Source: Ostrinia nubilalis (lineage: Eukaryota > Arthropoda > Insecta > Lepidoptera > Crambidae). Taken from it: 64,000 bases of DNA. The notes beneath the pieces are model-generated. The model saw nothing but the letters and a program-made list of their open reading frames with translations, made no database searches and had not been told where the DNA came from. Below are positions 1-12,326 of the stretch, in pieces. Where the stretch lies: contig NC_087118.1 in the NCBI RefSeq assembly GCF_963855985.1, positions 7,068,001-7,132,000 on the forward strand, given 5' to 3'. How positions within the stretch are numbered: position 1 is the stretch's first letter; the number at the start of each line of letters is the position of its first letter. The translations under genes and the position numbers were made by a program.

Positions 1-1047
1 TTTTATATTTTAATTTTTACTCGTTATGAAGTTACCCAAAAATAACTTATTATTGACATGACTTTTAGTTGTTCTTGAAGAACCTTTATGTACCAGACTT
101 GTGATTTTTCCAGGTAAAAATCTCCAAAACAAGGGAGGATGTGACGCGCCCCGCGACGCATCGACAGCCCTAGCACCCAGCGCGGAGATTTTGACAACCC
201 TACGGCTGCGCGGCCGCACGCCGCACGGACCGAGCTAATATAAGAGACGGCGGCGACCGCGGGCGCCTAGCATTCGCTCGGGAGCCATTGTAACAGCCAG
301 ACGTTCGCGCGCGCGTCTATCATTCCCTCGGCTGCATTGCAAAAGAGTCCCTAGCGAATAGCTATCCACATTGTTCCCTACTAACCCTAACTGTTCGACT
401 TTGGCTTGATCCGATACCTCGTCATTAATCCGCGGCTTGCCATACAGCGTCGTGTCGATTGCGTTCTATCGTTGATAGCCAACCGGTTCTCGTCCTTACC
501 GAGTAGTGCATGAGATACTCATCCCGAACCTGCGGTAGCAATCCTGCTGCCACCCTTCCTGAATTTCACACCCCCTCACCTCGTAGGTCCAACGCCTTTC
601 CCTAGTGGTCGTACTCACCATCGAGGCTTCGGTCTCTGGCTGGAGCTAACGAACCACATCCCACCCCCCTAGTTATAAGTATCCAGACTAACACTCGCTA
701 AACCTCGCATAGGGCGCCGCCCCTCTCGCGGATACATAAACTAGTCTCGGGACGCGGCTCGGGCGCGTCGCTATCCTTTTCATTGCCAATAATTAGAAAT
801 TGTGATGTAACCCGTAAAGTAATCGCTCGTAATAATAATAAACTTAGAGTCAGTGAAGTTAGAATAAGGAAAATAATTGTGGAACCTGAATTATAAGTGC
901 CATTGTGTTATTGATTGTGCGTTTCCTTGGTCGAATATCCCTGTAGGCATCCTGGATAGGTACACATCCCTCATCGCAGAAGGCGAACTGGGACTTAGTA
1001 CTAAACAGCGGGGTGTCAGACTGAGCTAGCTTAGACGCCCCGTTGCA
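1..1047 (+). mobile_element. Ty3/gypsy-like element G3, copy A (3' end only)
   Basis: This is the 3' end of an LTR retrotransposon whose body lies left of the window. Bases 1-139 match, in reverse complement, the internal end of G3 near 32.69-32.83 kb. They finish in a purine tract (AAGGGAGGA, 131-139) directly before the LTR, as a polypurine primer should. The LTR follows and ends at 1047. Beyond it the sequence resumes inside the arm of a fold-back element, so this copy inserted into that arm. The second target-site duplication is off-window and cannot be checked. Confidence 0.85.
140..1047 (+). repeat. G3 LTR, copy A
   Basis: About 908 bp beginning TGTGACGCG and ending CCCGTTGCA, thus TG...CA. 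It matches in reverse complement the two LTRs at 31324-32691 and 38148-39045, with visibly more differences than those two have from each other. A TATAAG box lies at 239-244, followed by a GC-rich start region, and AATAAA lies at 837-842. These positions fit U3/R promoter and polyadenylation roles in this orientation. Confidence 0.85.
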
Positions 1048-1544
1048 AATTTGAAAAAAAAAAAGAACTTCCATAGGTCCAAAATAATTTTAAAAACTGC
1101 GCAGTTTTCTGAACTTTCATAATAACACAAAAAAACATGTACTTAATAGGCCATTTTTTTCTGTAATCGCTCTACTAAAGTGGTAAGTCGGAAATTCCGT
1201 TACATGTTTTTGACTTTCTTAGGACTAACTAATGTTTTCAACCCCCTAAGTTTACGTTACGTAGAACACATTTAGAGACAATAACTGAACAGAACATTTT
1301 TTTATCCACAACGAGGAAGCTCTTGCCCTTCATCTGACCTGATGGAAACTGATGGATGATCAGCGAGCTTCATCCGGAATCCTAAACCACAGAGGAATTG
1401 GCTGTCCTAAATAGGTGGTCTTACCACTAGACCACAGTGGTGATTGTTACTTTACGATTAAATTTGATATACCTACCTATAAAAGTGTGAGAGAAAGGGA
1501 AAGAGTTTGTGTGTGTGTGCGTGCGTGCGTGCGTGCGTGTGTGC

Positions 1545-1613
<69 letters not shown>

Positions 1614-2431
1614 GGGTGTAATGATTTAATTTAAAGTAAATGTTCAGAATGTCCGCCGTTGACCTGAATGCACATTCGACAACGACGCAAAAAAATTCTT
1701 CGAAAATTTACAAAAGCTTCTTCTTGCATTCTAATGTGGTTTTGTGCTTCAGTCAGCTTTGTCCGCAGTTCATCAATATTTTCATATTCCCTGTTTTATA
1801 CCAGATGAAGGGCAAGAGCTTCCTCGTTGTGGATAAAAAAAATGTTCTTTTCAGTTATTGTCTCTAAATGTGTTCTACATAACGTAAACTTAGGGATTGC
1901 AAACATCAGTTAGTCCTAAGAAAGAAAAAAACATGTAACGGAATCTCCGACTTACCACTTTAGTGGAGCGATTACAGAAAATAATGGCCTATTAAGTACA
2001 TGTTTTTTTGTGTTATTATGAAAGTTCAGAAAACTGCGCAGTTTTTAAAATTATTTTGGACCTATGGAAGTTCTTTTTTTTTTCAAACTTTTAAGTTGAA
2101 AATTTTAGAATGTTCTGCTAAAAGCATATTTTTTATGTTTCTAGCAAAAATTTTGTATCTTGCATCAAAGATAGGAAGGTGATTATTTTTTTCAAACATC
2201 TGTAATTAATAGGGAATCTGTCAAAAAAAAAGAAATCTGAGAAAAGTCAACCTAAAAAAAAGATAAAAAAATTTAAAGCCTACTAGGTCATAAAATTTGA
2301 AAAAATCACAAAATTAACGATAACTTCTAAACTACGAAAAATCGTAGAACATATATGGGGGTGAAATCGATAGGTCTAGCCATCACCTATCACCTGCCTT
2401 CGGCTTGACACCTTACAAGAAACACCCTATA
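1048..2431. mobile_element. Fold-back element FB1, copy A (left arm truncated)
   Basis: First of five FB1 copies in the window. The surviving left arm and the right arm are reverse complements; the right arm ends with the family's terminal sequence, here mutated to CACCCTATA. The left end is cut by the G3 LTR. The spacer carries a GT/GA microsatellite and the tRNA-like segment described for the copy at 3493. No transposase is encoded; the short open frames in the arms are chance readings of AT-rich sequence. Confidence 0.85.
1508..1612. repeat. (TG)n(AG)n microsatellite in FB1 copy A
   Basis: Compound TG/CG then AG dinucleotide run in the FB1 spacer. Confidence 0.95.
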
Positions 2432-2442
2432 TATTATGTATA

Positions 2443-3492
2443 TACAGTGTGTCCGGGCATGTAGTGATCAAACTTTATGGGCCAAATCCAGGGACAATTT
2501 TATCGATAAAAATACTTCAAATTTGGGCTTGACCCATTTTTCGCAAAATTACAAGGATTTAAGTTTTTAATTTTTAGTTTTCACCTCTTCCTTCAAAAAC
2601 AAGTGAAAGCGTGGGTAGCTTAACATTAATAAGCAAATATTTTATATCATGCGATAGCCAATAAAATTATCTATTAGCAAAAGTAGAAAACAGATACAAG
2701 TTTCATACATTTTTAGTGAGTAAGAATGGATTTAATTAGAAAAAAACATGACTTTTTTCACTTCTTTTTCAGTTATTTTCCAACACAAGAAAAACCGGGT
2801 CGTTAAGGTATGTTTTATTTGCATTGTATTATTAGTATTTGAGCTATTCTACAAAACTAACGTAAATTTATTAGTCTACGTCTATTAGTTTCGACGTAAT
2901 TGTTGAACAAAAATACCCCTTCCCAGCGGTTTCCATAGTAATCGGAATAGGTTGTGTGATTCTTTCAGGCAGTGCATTTTCGCATGTCGCGTGCGCTATG
3001 GAAACCGCTGGGAAGGGGTATCTTTGTTCAACAATTACGTCGAAACTAATAAACGTAGACTAATAAATTTACATTCGTTTTGTAGAATAGCTCAAATACT
3101 AATAATAAAATGCAAATAAAACATACCTTAACGACCTGGTTTTTCTTGTGTTGGAAAATAACTGAAAAAGAAGTGAAAAAAGTCATGTTTTTTTCTAATT
3201 AAATCCATTCTTACTCCCTTAAAATGTATGAAACTTGTATCTGTTTTTTACTTCTGCTAATAGATAATTTTATTGGCTATCGCATGATATAAAATTTTTG
3301 CTTATTAGTGTTAAGCTACCCACGCTTTCACTTGTTTTTGAAGGAAGAGGTGAAAACTAAAAATTAAAAACTTAAATCCTCGTAATTTTGCGAGAAATGG
3401 GTCAAGCCCCAAATTTGAAGTATTTTCATCGATAAAATTGTCCATAGATTACGCCCTTAAAGTTTGATCACTACAAACCCGGACACACTGTA
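2443..3492. mobile_element. Fold-back element FB2
   Basis: A nearly perfect long palindrome. The left arm is 2443-2938 and the right arm 2996-3492, about 497 bp each, around a 57-bp loop. Ends are TACAGTGTGTCCGG and its complement. A TA precedes the left end, and the right end abuts the next element at TA, as expected for TA-targeting (Tc1/mariner-like) elements. No coding capacity is visible. The arms differ from those of FB1 apart from the outermost bases. Confidence 0.9.
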
Positions 3493-4139
3493 TACAGGGT
3501 GTTTCTTGTAAGGTGTCAAGCCGAAGGCAGGTGATAGGTGAGGACTAGACCTATCGATTTCACCCCCATGTATGTTCTACGATTTTTCATAGTTTAGAAG
3601 TTATCGTTAATTTTGTGATTTTTTCAAATTGTATGACCCAGTAGGCTTTAAATTTTTTTATCTTTTTTTTGGGTCGACTTTTCTCAGATTTCTTTTTTTT
3701 GACAGATTCCCTATTAACTGCAGATTTTTGAAAAAAATAATCAACTTCCTATCTTTGATGCAAGATACAAAATTTTTGCTAGAAACATAAAAAAATATGC
3801 TTTTAGCGGAACATCCTAAAATTTTCAACTTAAAAGTAAAAAAAAAAAAAGAAGTTCCATAGGTCCAAAATAATTTTAAAAACTGCGCAGTTTTTGGAAC
3901 TTTCATAATAACACAAAAAAACATGTACTTAATAGGCCATTATTTTCTGTAATCGCTCCACTAAAGTGGTAAGTCGGAGATTCCGTTACATGTTTTTGAC
4001 TTTCTTAGGACTAACTAATGTTTGTAATTCTCTTAGTTTACGTTACGTAGAACACATTTAAAGACAATAACTGAACAGAACATTTTTTTATCCACAACGA
4101 GGAATCTCTTGCCATTCATCTGACCTGATGGAAACTGAT

Positions 4140-4229
4140 GGATGATCAGCGAGCTTCACTCGGAATCCTAAACCATAGAGGAATTGGCTGTCCTAAATAG
4201 GTGGCCTTACCACTAGACCACAGTGGTGG
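4140..4229 (-). other. tRNA-like (SINE-head-like) segment in the FB1 spacer
   Basis: Minus strand reads GTGGTCTAGTGGTAAGGCC followed about 45 bases later by TTTAGGATTCCGAGTGAAGC. The first resembles a tRNA D-arm/A box and the second a decayed T-arm/B box. The same segment recurs in the other four FB1 copies. This is a captured or ancestral Pol III-promoter-like sequence by resemblance only; no cloverleaf is intact. Confidence 0.4.
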
Positions 4230-4289
4230 TTGTTACTTTACGATTAAATTCGATATACCTACATATTAGAGTGTGAGAGAAAGGGAAAG

Positions 4290-4401
<112 letters not shown>

Positions 4402-5370
4402 CAAAAATGGGTGTAATAATTTAATTTAAAGTAAATGTTCAAAATGTTCGCCGTTGACCTGAAAGCACATTCGACAACGACGCAAAAAAATTCTTTGTAA
4501 AACCTTCTTCTTCATTTTAATTTGGTTTTCTGCTTCAGTCAGCTTTGTCCGCAGTTCATCAATATTTTCATATTCCCTATTGTATACCAGATGAAGGGCA
4601 AGAGCTTCCTCGTTGTGGATAAAAAATGTTCTTTTCAGATATTGTCTCTAAATGTGTTCTACATAACGTAAACTTAAGGGATTGCAAACATTACTTAGTC
4701 CTAAGAAAGTCAAAAACATGTAACGGAATCTCCAACTTGCCACTTGAGTGGAGCGATTACAGAAAATAATGGCCTATTAAGTACATGTTTTTTTGTGTTA
4801 TTATGAAAGTTCCAAAAACTGCGCAGTTTTTAAAATTATTTTGGACCTATGGAAGTTCTTTTTTTTTTCAAACCTTTAAGTGGAAAATTTTAGAATGTTC
4901 CGCTAAAAGCATATTTTTTATGTTTCTAGCAAAAATTTTGTATCTTGCATCAAAGATAGGAAGTTGATTATTTTTTTCAAAAATCTGCATTTAATAGGGA
5001 ATCTGTCAAAAAAAGAAATCTGAGAAAAGTCGACCCAAAAAAAAGATAAAAAAATTTAAAGCCTACTGGGTCATACAATTTGAAAAAATCACAAAATTAA
5101 CGATAACTTCTAAACTATGAAAAATCGTAGAACATACATGGGGGTGAAATCGATAGGTCTAGTCCTCACCTATCACCTGCCTTCGGCTTGACACCTTACA
5201 AGAAACACCCTGTATATTATACAAACATTTCACAATGTATTTCCACCCCTTTTTTATTCCCACATATATCACGTCCTTCCACGACTAGCAATTTTGATTT
5301 ACAACGTTGATTACAACTGTCTACAGTATTTTTGCGCACGGGTTATGCATAGCTTATTTTTATTGCTTTA

Positions 5371-5860
5371 CTAGCGGCCGCCCGCGACTTCGTACGCGTG
5401 GATCCCGTTTTACCCCCTTCATCTATGTATCTTACGCGGTTTAGATTTTTTCATACAATTTTTTTTCCCGCTAACTCCCGTTCCCGTGGGAGTTTTTTGC
5501 AATATCCTGTTGTAACTAAGCTTTAAATTTACTAAGGTACCTGCATGCCAAATTTCAAGCGTCTATCTTACGCGGTTTATAGTTTTTCATACAAATGTTT
5601 TTTCCAGCTAACTCCCGTTCCCGTGGGAATTTTGCAATATCCTGTTGTAACTAAGCTTTGAGTTTACTAAGGTACCTGCATGCCAAATTTCAAGCATCTA
5701 ACTTAAGCGGTTTAGATTTTTCATACAAAAGGATTTTCCCGCTAATTCCCGTTCCCGTGGGCATTCTTAAGTATCCTATAACCTGCCCAGGAGTACGAAG
5801 AATAATTGTACCAAGTTTCGTTAAAATCCGTCGAGTAGTTTTTGTTTCTATAAGGAACAT

Positions 5861-5909
<49 letters not shown>

Positions 5910-6028
5910 AATTTTACTGATTGCATTTTTGGCATCAGTATCGATCACTAATCACCCCCTGATAGTTATTTTGAAAATATATTTCATGTACAGAATTGAC
6001 CTCTCTACAGATTTATTATAAGTATAGA
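5371..6028 (-). mobile_element. Non-autonomous Helitron, copy 1
   Basis: Read on the minus strand, the element starts TCTATACTTATAATAAATC and ends GGGCGGCCGCTAG, inserted between A and T. These are Helitron hallmarks: 5' TC, 3' CTRR, A^T target and no duplication. Two other copies lie at 23467 and 53948. The body contains about three approximately 120-bp tandem monomers (CCCGCTAACTCCCGTTCCCG...) and a (CAGA)n run at 5860-5907. No Rep/helicase is encoded. Confidence 0.85.
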
Positions 6029-6831
6029 TAACCTAGAAACAAGAATAACCACAAAAAATTGTTCTGAATTTGCTTTTATGTGTAAAAAATAGAAAAATTC
6101 ATATCAATGAATGTATGAAACATGAACATAGAGATGATTTAATTTGTTGCCAAATATTTTTCTTTCTTTCTTTCTTTCTAATTATTAAAACATAACAAAC
6201 ATCCATTTAAGATTCATTCTCACAAGAGAAAAATTAAAATAGAGTCCAAATATTTATTAAAAATGAAAAGTTCTAATTTCCTGTCATGTTCCATAGAAGA
6301 TTTTTTTCATAAAAATCTAACCCTATCATGCTTTCAGTATACTGGCCTTGGTAACGTCGTTTCTCAAATTCCACTATATTTTAATGAAAGCGTGCCCCTT
6401 GTTCTTGCGAATAAGCCCCCATAATTATTTATAAATATATCCCAATGAGAATGTGACGTGCATCTTGAGAGACATTCTACTATGAAGATGGAAAATTCAA
6501 ATCGCTATAACTTCTTAAAAAGCAAATATTTTCGATTTGTAATCGCACTTTTTTATATACATTTGCTTATAATCAGAATATAATAAGTAAAATCCATGCG
6601 CAAAAAAAAAATTTTTTTTTGTTGACCGGTGTTATTTATTAGCACCGGTCGATAATTAATCATTTTGTGCATGCTAGTGATTATCGCACCCCTGCTACTA
6701 AGTGGTTATCAGTTGTATTTTTCAATATACAAAACGAACATCAGTGCCAAGGAACAACTGCCATTTTTCGATAATAGTTATTGTGATGAAAATCGCTTGT
6801 TTATAATCGTTCCACATGATGGCTAATAATA
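6029..6831. other. AT-rich interval without a recognised gene
   Basis: AT-rich sequence between the Helitron and the next FB1. It includes a TTTC microsatellite near 6160-6178 and a short hairpin (GACCGGTG ... CACCGGTC) near 6624-6650. No frame longer than chance and no family recognised. Confidence 0.6.
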
Positions 6832-8560
<1,729 letters not shown>

Positions 8561-8562
8561 TA

Positions 8563-9750
8563 ATATCGGCTTTATCCCTGGCTATGCAAAATGACTATTA
8601 CAACCCTGCCTTTTATACGTACCCTTGGTGATTGATTGGTGATAACCATTGAGGTAATTTATACAAATTATAGAACACTACACTACTTAGGTAGGTATGA
8701 TCCATACAATATCAGCGATTTAGTTGCTTGCCAGCTTTAGACGTGTTATTAAAGTTACAACACTTTTCTTTCTTTCTTGAAATAATGTGAAATGTATTTG
8801 TGCTGTGACTGTGACAAAATGCTGTGATGTGAAGATGTTGCATACATAAACTCAAGGAATACGGCAAGGTGCCAAGGAATAACTTCCCATCGGATAAATA
8901 AGATTCCTGGATGGCTCAAACTTGGAGTGAAAATGCGGTCGTGATCTCCAGTCGATGGACCACATGATGTCGCGCCCTGCGTGCCCAATCAACTGCACGC
9001 GGGAAGATTTAATGTATGCTATTGACAACACCACTCTTGAAGCGGAGCTTTGGGTCGACACTGTATAGGTTTGTTGTGGCAATACTGATTCTTAATTGTT
9101 TTCAGAATCAAGCACAGATTGGTTGCAATGTCGAGAAATTGATGATTATGGGCACGCTGTACTTGTATACCACCTTTATGAGTGCCGTATGCACGATTCA
9201 CTGGCTCACCGTCACACTGCTGACGTCTACCATATTACTACTAATTTGACAGAGATCAGTTGACTTGACAACCTATCACTTGTGCGCGTGATACAGTACT
9301 GTAAGTTAGGGTGTCCCGAGAATTTTTTTTCTCTATTCTCGCTACACAAGACCCCTCGAAACTTGCGTCATAATTTGTAGATTACTGTAAAAAAAATATA
9401 AAATAATATCTTAAGGGCTCTACCGGCATTTTTGTTTTTCAAAAAATCACTGAATTAACCCTTTAATTTTTTATCATCTATTCTATTTTTTTCCCAATAA
9501 TATTATTATATTTTGTAATTACAATGATATTGGAACCCCAAGGTATGATTTGCAGGCAACGACAAATTGTTTCAGAGAGGAATACTTAGGTTTGGTTCGA
9601 ACTCGCATAATTCGTGTTTTGACATGATTTTCCCAAATTTTTTACTTCTACGGCGAGTCAGTTTGTCTTATTTCTATTACGGTTTTGTTGCTGTAGTGTA
9701 TCGCTCCGCACTTCCTTGTGATAAAATACGTGTTTTAGTAACAAACAATA
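8563..9750. other. Interval upstream of the two-gene element, no gene recognised
   Basis: Mixed-composition sequence. Short open frames exist on both strands at 8852-9249, but their translations resemble nothing I recognise and overlap one another. If the genes that follow belong to a mobile element, its left terminus should lie here. I see no clear terminal repeat. Confidence 0.5.
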
Positions 9751-11973
9751 ATGGGTTCAAGACGAAGTGAGACTACGTGTGCTATATTGGGAACATATAA
9801 AGAACTTGACGATCGCCAATTACCAGTGATAAGTGACGTTATCAAATTCATTTTGTTTACTAAAAATGAACTAAAACGACAGAAGAATGGAAAAGATCCT
9901 TCTAACACAGAAGTGTTTTCAATCGTTTCTGGAAGACTTGATACGATTTGGACCAAAGCCTCGATTCCCATCGTTTCCAAAGAGCGAGTGACGCAATTGC
10001 TGAAAGCATATTTCGACAAATACCTGTCATTAATAAGGTATCCCAAAAATAAAAGAAATGATAGCTACGAAATTCAAGTTAAGTGCTTTATAGACTCGTC
10101 GAACAAACTTTTTGACATTGCTGCTTGCAAGTGCACTTTGTTTGACAATTGTTCTTGCATTAAGCCTAAGAAAGTTCCTATTAATGAAAGAGATTTTTTA
10201 CTGGACCAAAGAAGTGACAGAAGAATGGCAATAAGCGGTATAGACACAAAAGAAACGGCAAGACTTCAAAAAAAAACATCAAAGACAAGAAAATTTGAAT
10301 CGGATAGAGCACGCATATTTACCAAGTACTTCACAAGAAACCAATCCTGTTCTGGTGTGTGAATTGTCGCCTCGACCACAGCGACTACAGTCGCCTGCAA
10401 TAGAGCTTTCTCTAGATAGTAATATGCTTGTAAATGAGAAGACTCCATCTACTTTATTAAATCGGAACACTCTGGCGCTGCCAACAGTAGCTAAGGTATG
10501 TGATCGGTATGGATTGTCAACGCGATCTGCGGCTGCGGTCGCTTCAGCGGTGTTAGCTGACGTAGGAATCGTATCTTCCCAAAATTTAAGTCTTATTATT
10601 GATAAGAATAAATCCATAGAGCTGTTTCAAAAGCACGGGCGAAAGTCAGCCAAGATATTGATGATATTGTAGTTAAAAGTATCTACTTTGATGGACGAAA
10701 GGACAAAACACTGATAAACGATAAAATAGGTGATCGTTACCACCGCAGAGAAGCCTTGCAAGAGCACATTTCAGTTCTTACAGAGCCGGGATCGATTTAT
10801 TTGGGACACACGACGCCAAGTCGTGGCACTGCCAAATTGATCGTCACTTCTATCATATCTTTGTTAGAAAATCAAGGGTTGAACTTGGAAGAGGTGATCT
10901 GTGTGGGGTGCGATGGTACTGCTACGAATACAGGATGGAAAGGAGGTGTCATCCAATACCTGGAAAACTACTTGAAAAGACCATTGCAATGGTGTGTTTG
11001 TATGCTTCACGCGAATGAATTACCGCTTCGCCATTTGTTTATGTCTCTGGATGGAAGCACATCTGGACCAAAAGAATATTCAGGACCTATTGGAAAACAG
11101 CTATCTGCTTGCGAAAGCAAGCCTCCAGTAGCTTTTTGTGCGGTGGCTGGCAATTTGCCCGAATTACCTGATAAATTAGTGAAGGAACTAAGTACTGATC
11201 AAAAGTATCTCTACGAAACGTGTCAGGCCGTGATGGCTGGTACCTGTTCTTCTGAGCTAGCGAGCCGCCAACCTGGAAAAATGGCACATTCGAGATGGCT
11301 CACTACTGCCAATCGCATACTTAGACTTTACGTGAGTACTGTTTCGCCGTCAAATAATTTGCAGCTGCTTGTGAACTACGTAGTCAAAGTTTACGCTCCT
11401 GTTTGGTTTCTCATCAAGCAAAACCCATCATTTAAAGATGGAAGCAAGCATATTTTTCATATAATTATGTACTCTAGATTTTTACCTAATAAACAGAGAT
11501 CTATTATAGATTCAGTAATCGAAAGAAACGCTTTTTTTGCGCACCCAGAAAACTTGCTTATTGCCATGTTATTCGACGATAGAGACCATATTCGGGAGCT
11601 TGCATCACGCAAAATATTAAGAGCTAGAGAAGCAGAAAAGAGCATCTCTCCTAGGGTATTTAAAGCACCAAAACTTAATTTCTTAGCTCGAGATTACATT
11701 GATGTAATATTTTGGCAAGAGTGTGAGATATCAGCTCCACCGATTCTGCGCCACGTCTCAAACGATGAGCTTAGAATTAAGGCTAAAGAACGAAGCCTCG
11801 ATATTGATGACTTTCCCTGTCACACACAGTCAGTGGAAAGATGTGTTAAATTAGTGACGGAGGCTTCTCAAAGCGTCACGGACGCTAAAGCTCGGGATGG
11901 GTTAATCAGGAACAGATTGAAATCTCGCGCGGAAATGCCTAATTTTGTGAACGTCAGAATGGCGGGTGTATGA
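9751..11973 (+). pseudogene. Gene 1: uncharacterised arthropod family, possibly hAT-like RNase H fold, two frameshifts
   Basis: One coding lineage in three frames. The first part (9751 to about 10270, ATG at 9751) has a Cys cluster (KCTLFDNCSC) and a conserved RDFLLDQRSDRRM-type block. The second part (about 10270-10610) follows a one-base gain in a nine-A run (10268-10276). The third (about 10612-11973) follows a one-base loss in an A run near 10611; its frame is open upstream of the first Leu (10756) and contains VVKSIYFDGRKDKTL. Later come VGCDGTATNTG, CVCMLHANELPLRHL and CHTQSVERCVKLVTEAS. I recall this as an uncharacterised protein family of spiders, aphids and others. The D ... CDGT ... 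CxLH order and the SVER block resemble hAT-type transposases, which is my inference. Both frameshifts in homopolymers mark it as broken, unless they are sequencing errors. Confidence 0.7.
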
Positions 11974-12326
11974 TCACAGAAATGAATAAAATAAATATGG
12001 TTAATTAATACCTGAGGTGTACCTTGGTGTACCTTTAGTTATTTATTTTGTACTTCCCTAAGACGGGAACAATTACGATTACAAAATGAGCCGCCAACCT
12101 GATATCAGGTTGGTGGGTGTATGCTGAAATTGGACGAAACAGGTAAGTTATGGTATTCTAATACACTGGTCAACACTGGAAAATTTTTCAGAGATTTTTT
12201 GTTTGTTTTCAGTAAAATGAAGTGCGCTGATTACGAAAACACCTCTTTTTCTAGCAGCTCTAGTTTTCATTTTATACCCAAGTTAAAAATTATTACAAAA
12301 ATACGATTTTTTACGTACTTTATTTA
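11974..12326. other. Intergenic segment between gene 1 and gene 2 with a perfect 20-bp palindrome
   Basis: Starts with gene 1's stop and runs to the 3' end of gene 2. It holds a perfect palindrome, CCAACCTGATATCAGGTTGG (12094-12113), and a donor-like CAGGTAAGT just after it. The phrase GGGTGTATG occurs both at gene 1's end and just after the palindrome. The stretch up to about 12165 is repeated in inverse orientation at 24.4-24.6 kb. Confidence 0.6.

Noticed and set aside
2000..2182. Repeated 60-90-residue frames starting FFCVIMKV in the FB1 arms
   Set aside because: They recur only because the arms are repeated. The sequence is AT-rich, the frames sit in both arms in opposite sense and match no family.
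5860..5907. CRISPR-like or tandem regulatory array
   Set aside because: Simple CAGA microsatellite inside a Helitron; units have no spacers.
6624..6650. Hairpin resembling a terminator
   Set aside because: An 8-bp stem in eukaryotic AT-rich sequence without a gene beside it; the U-run that follows is not informative here.
8852..9249. Overlapping frames of 60-77 residues on both strands
   Set aside because: No recognisable motif, competing frames on both strands and nothing to choose between them.
12094..12113. Restriction-cloning or vector artefact (palindrome with GATATC; also GCGGCCGC-like ends of Helitrons)
   Set aside because: The palindrome is present in two diverged copies, and the CTAGCGGCCGC end is native to the Helitron family in three separate places.
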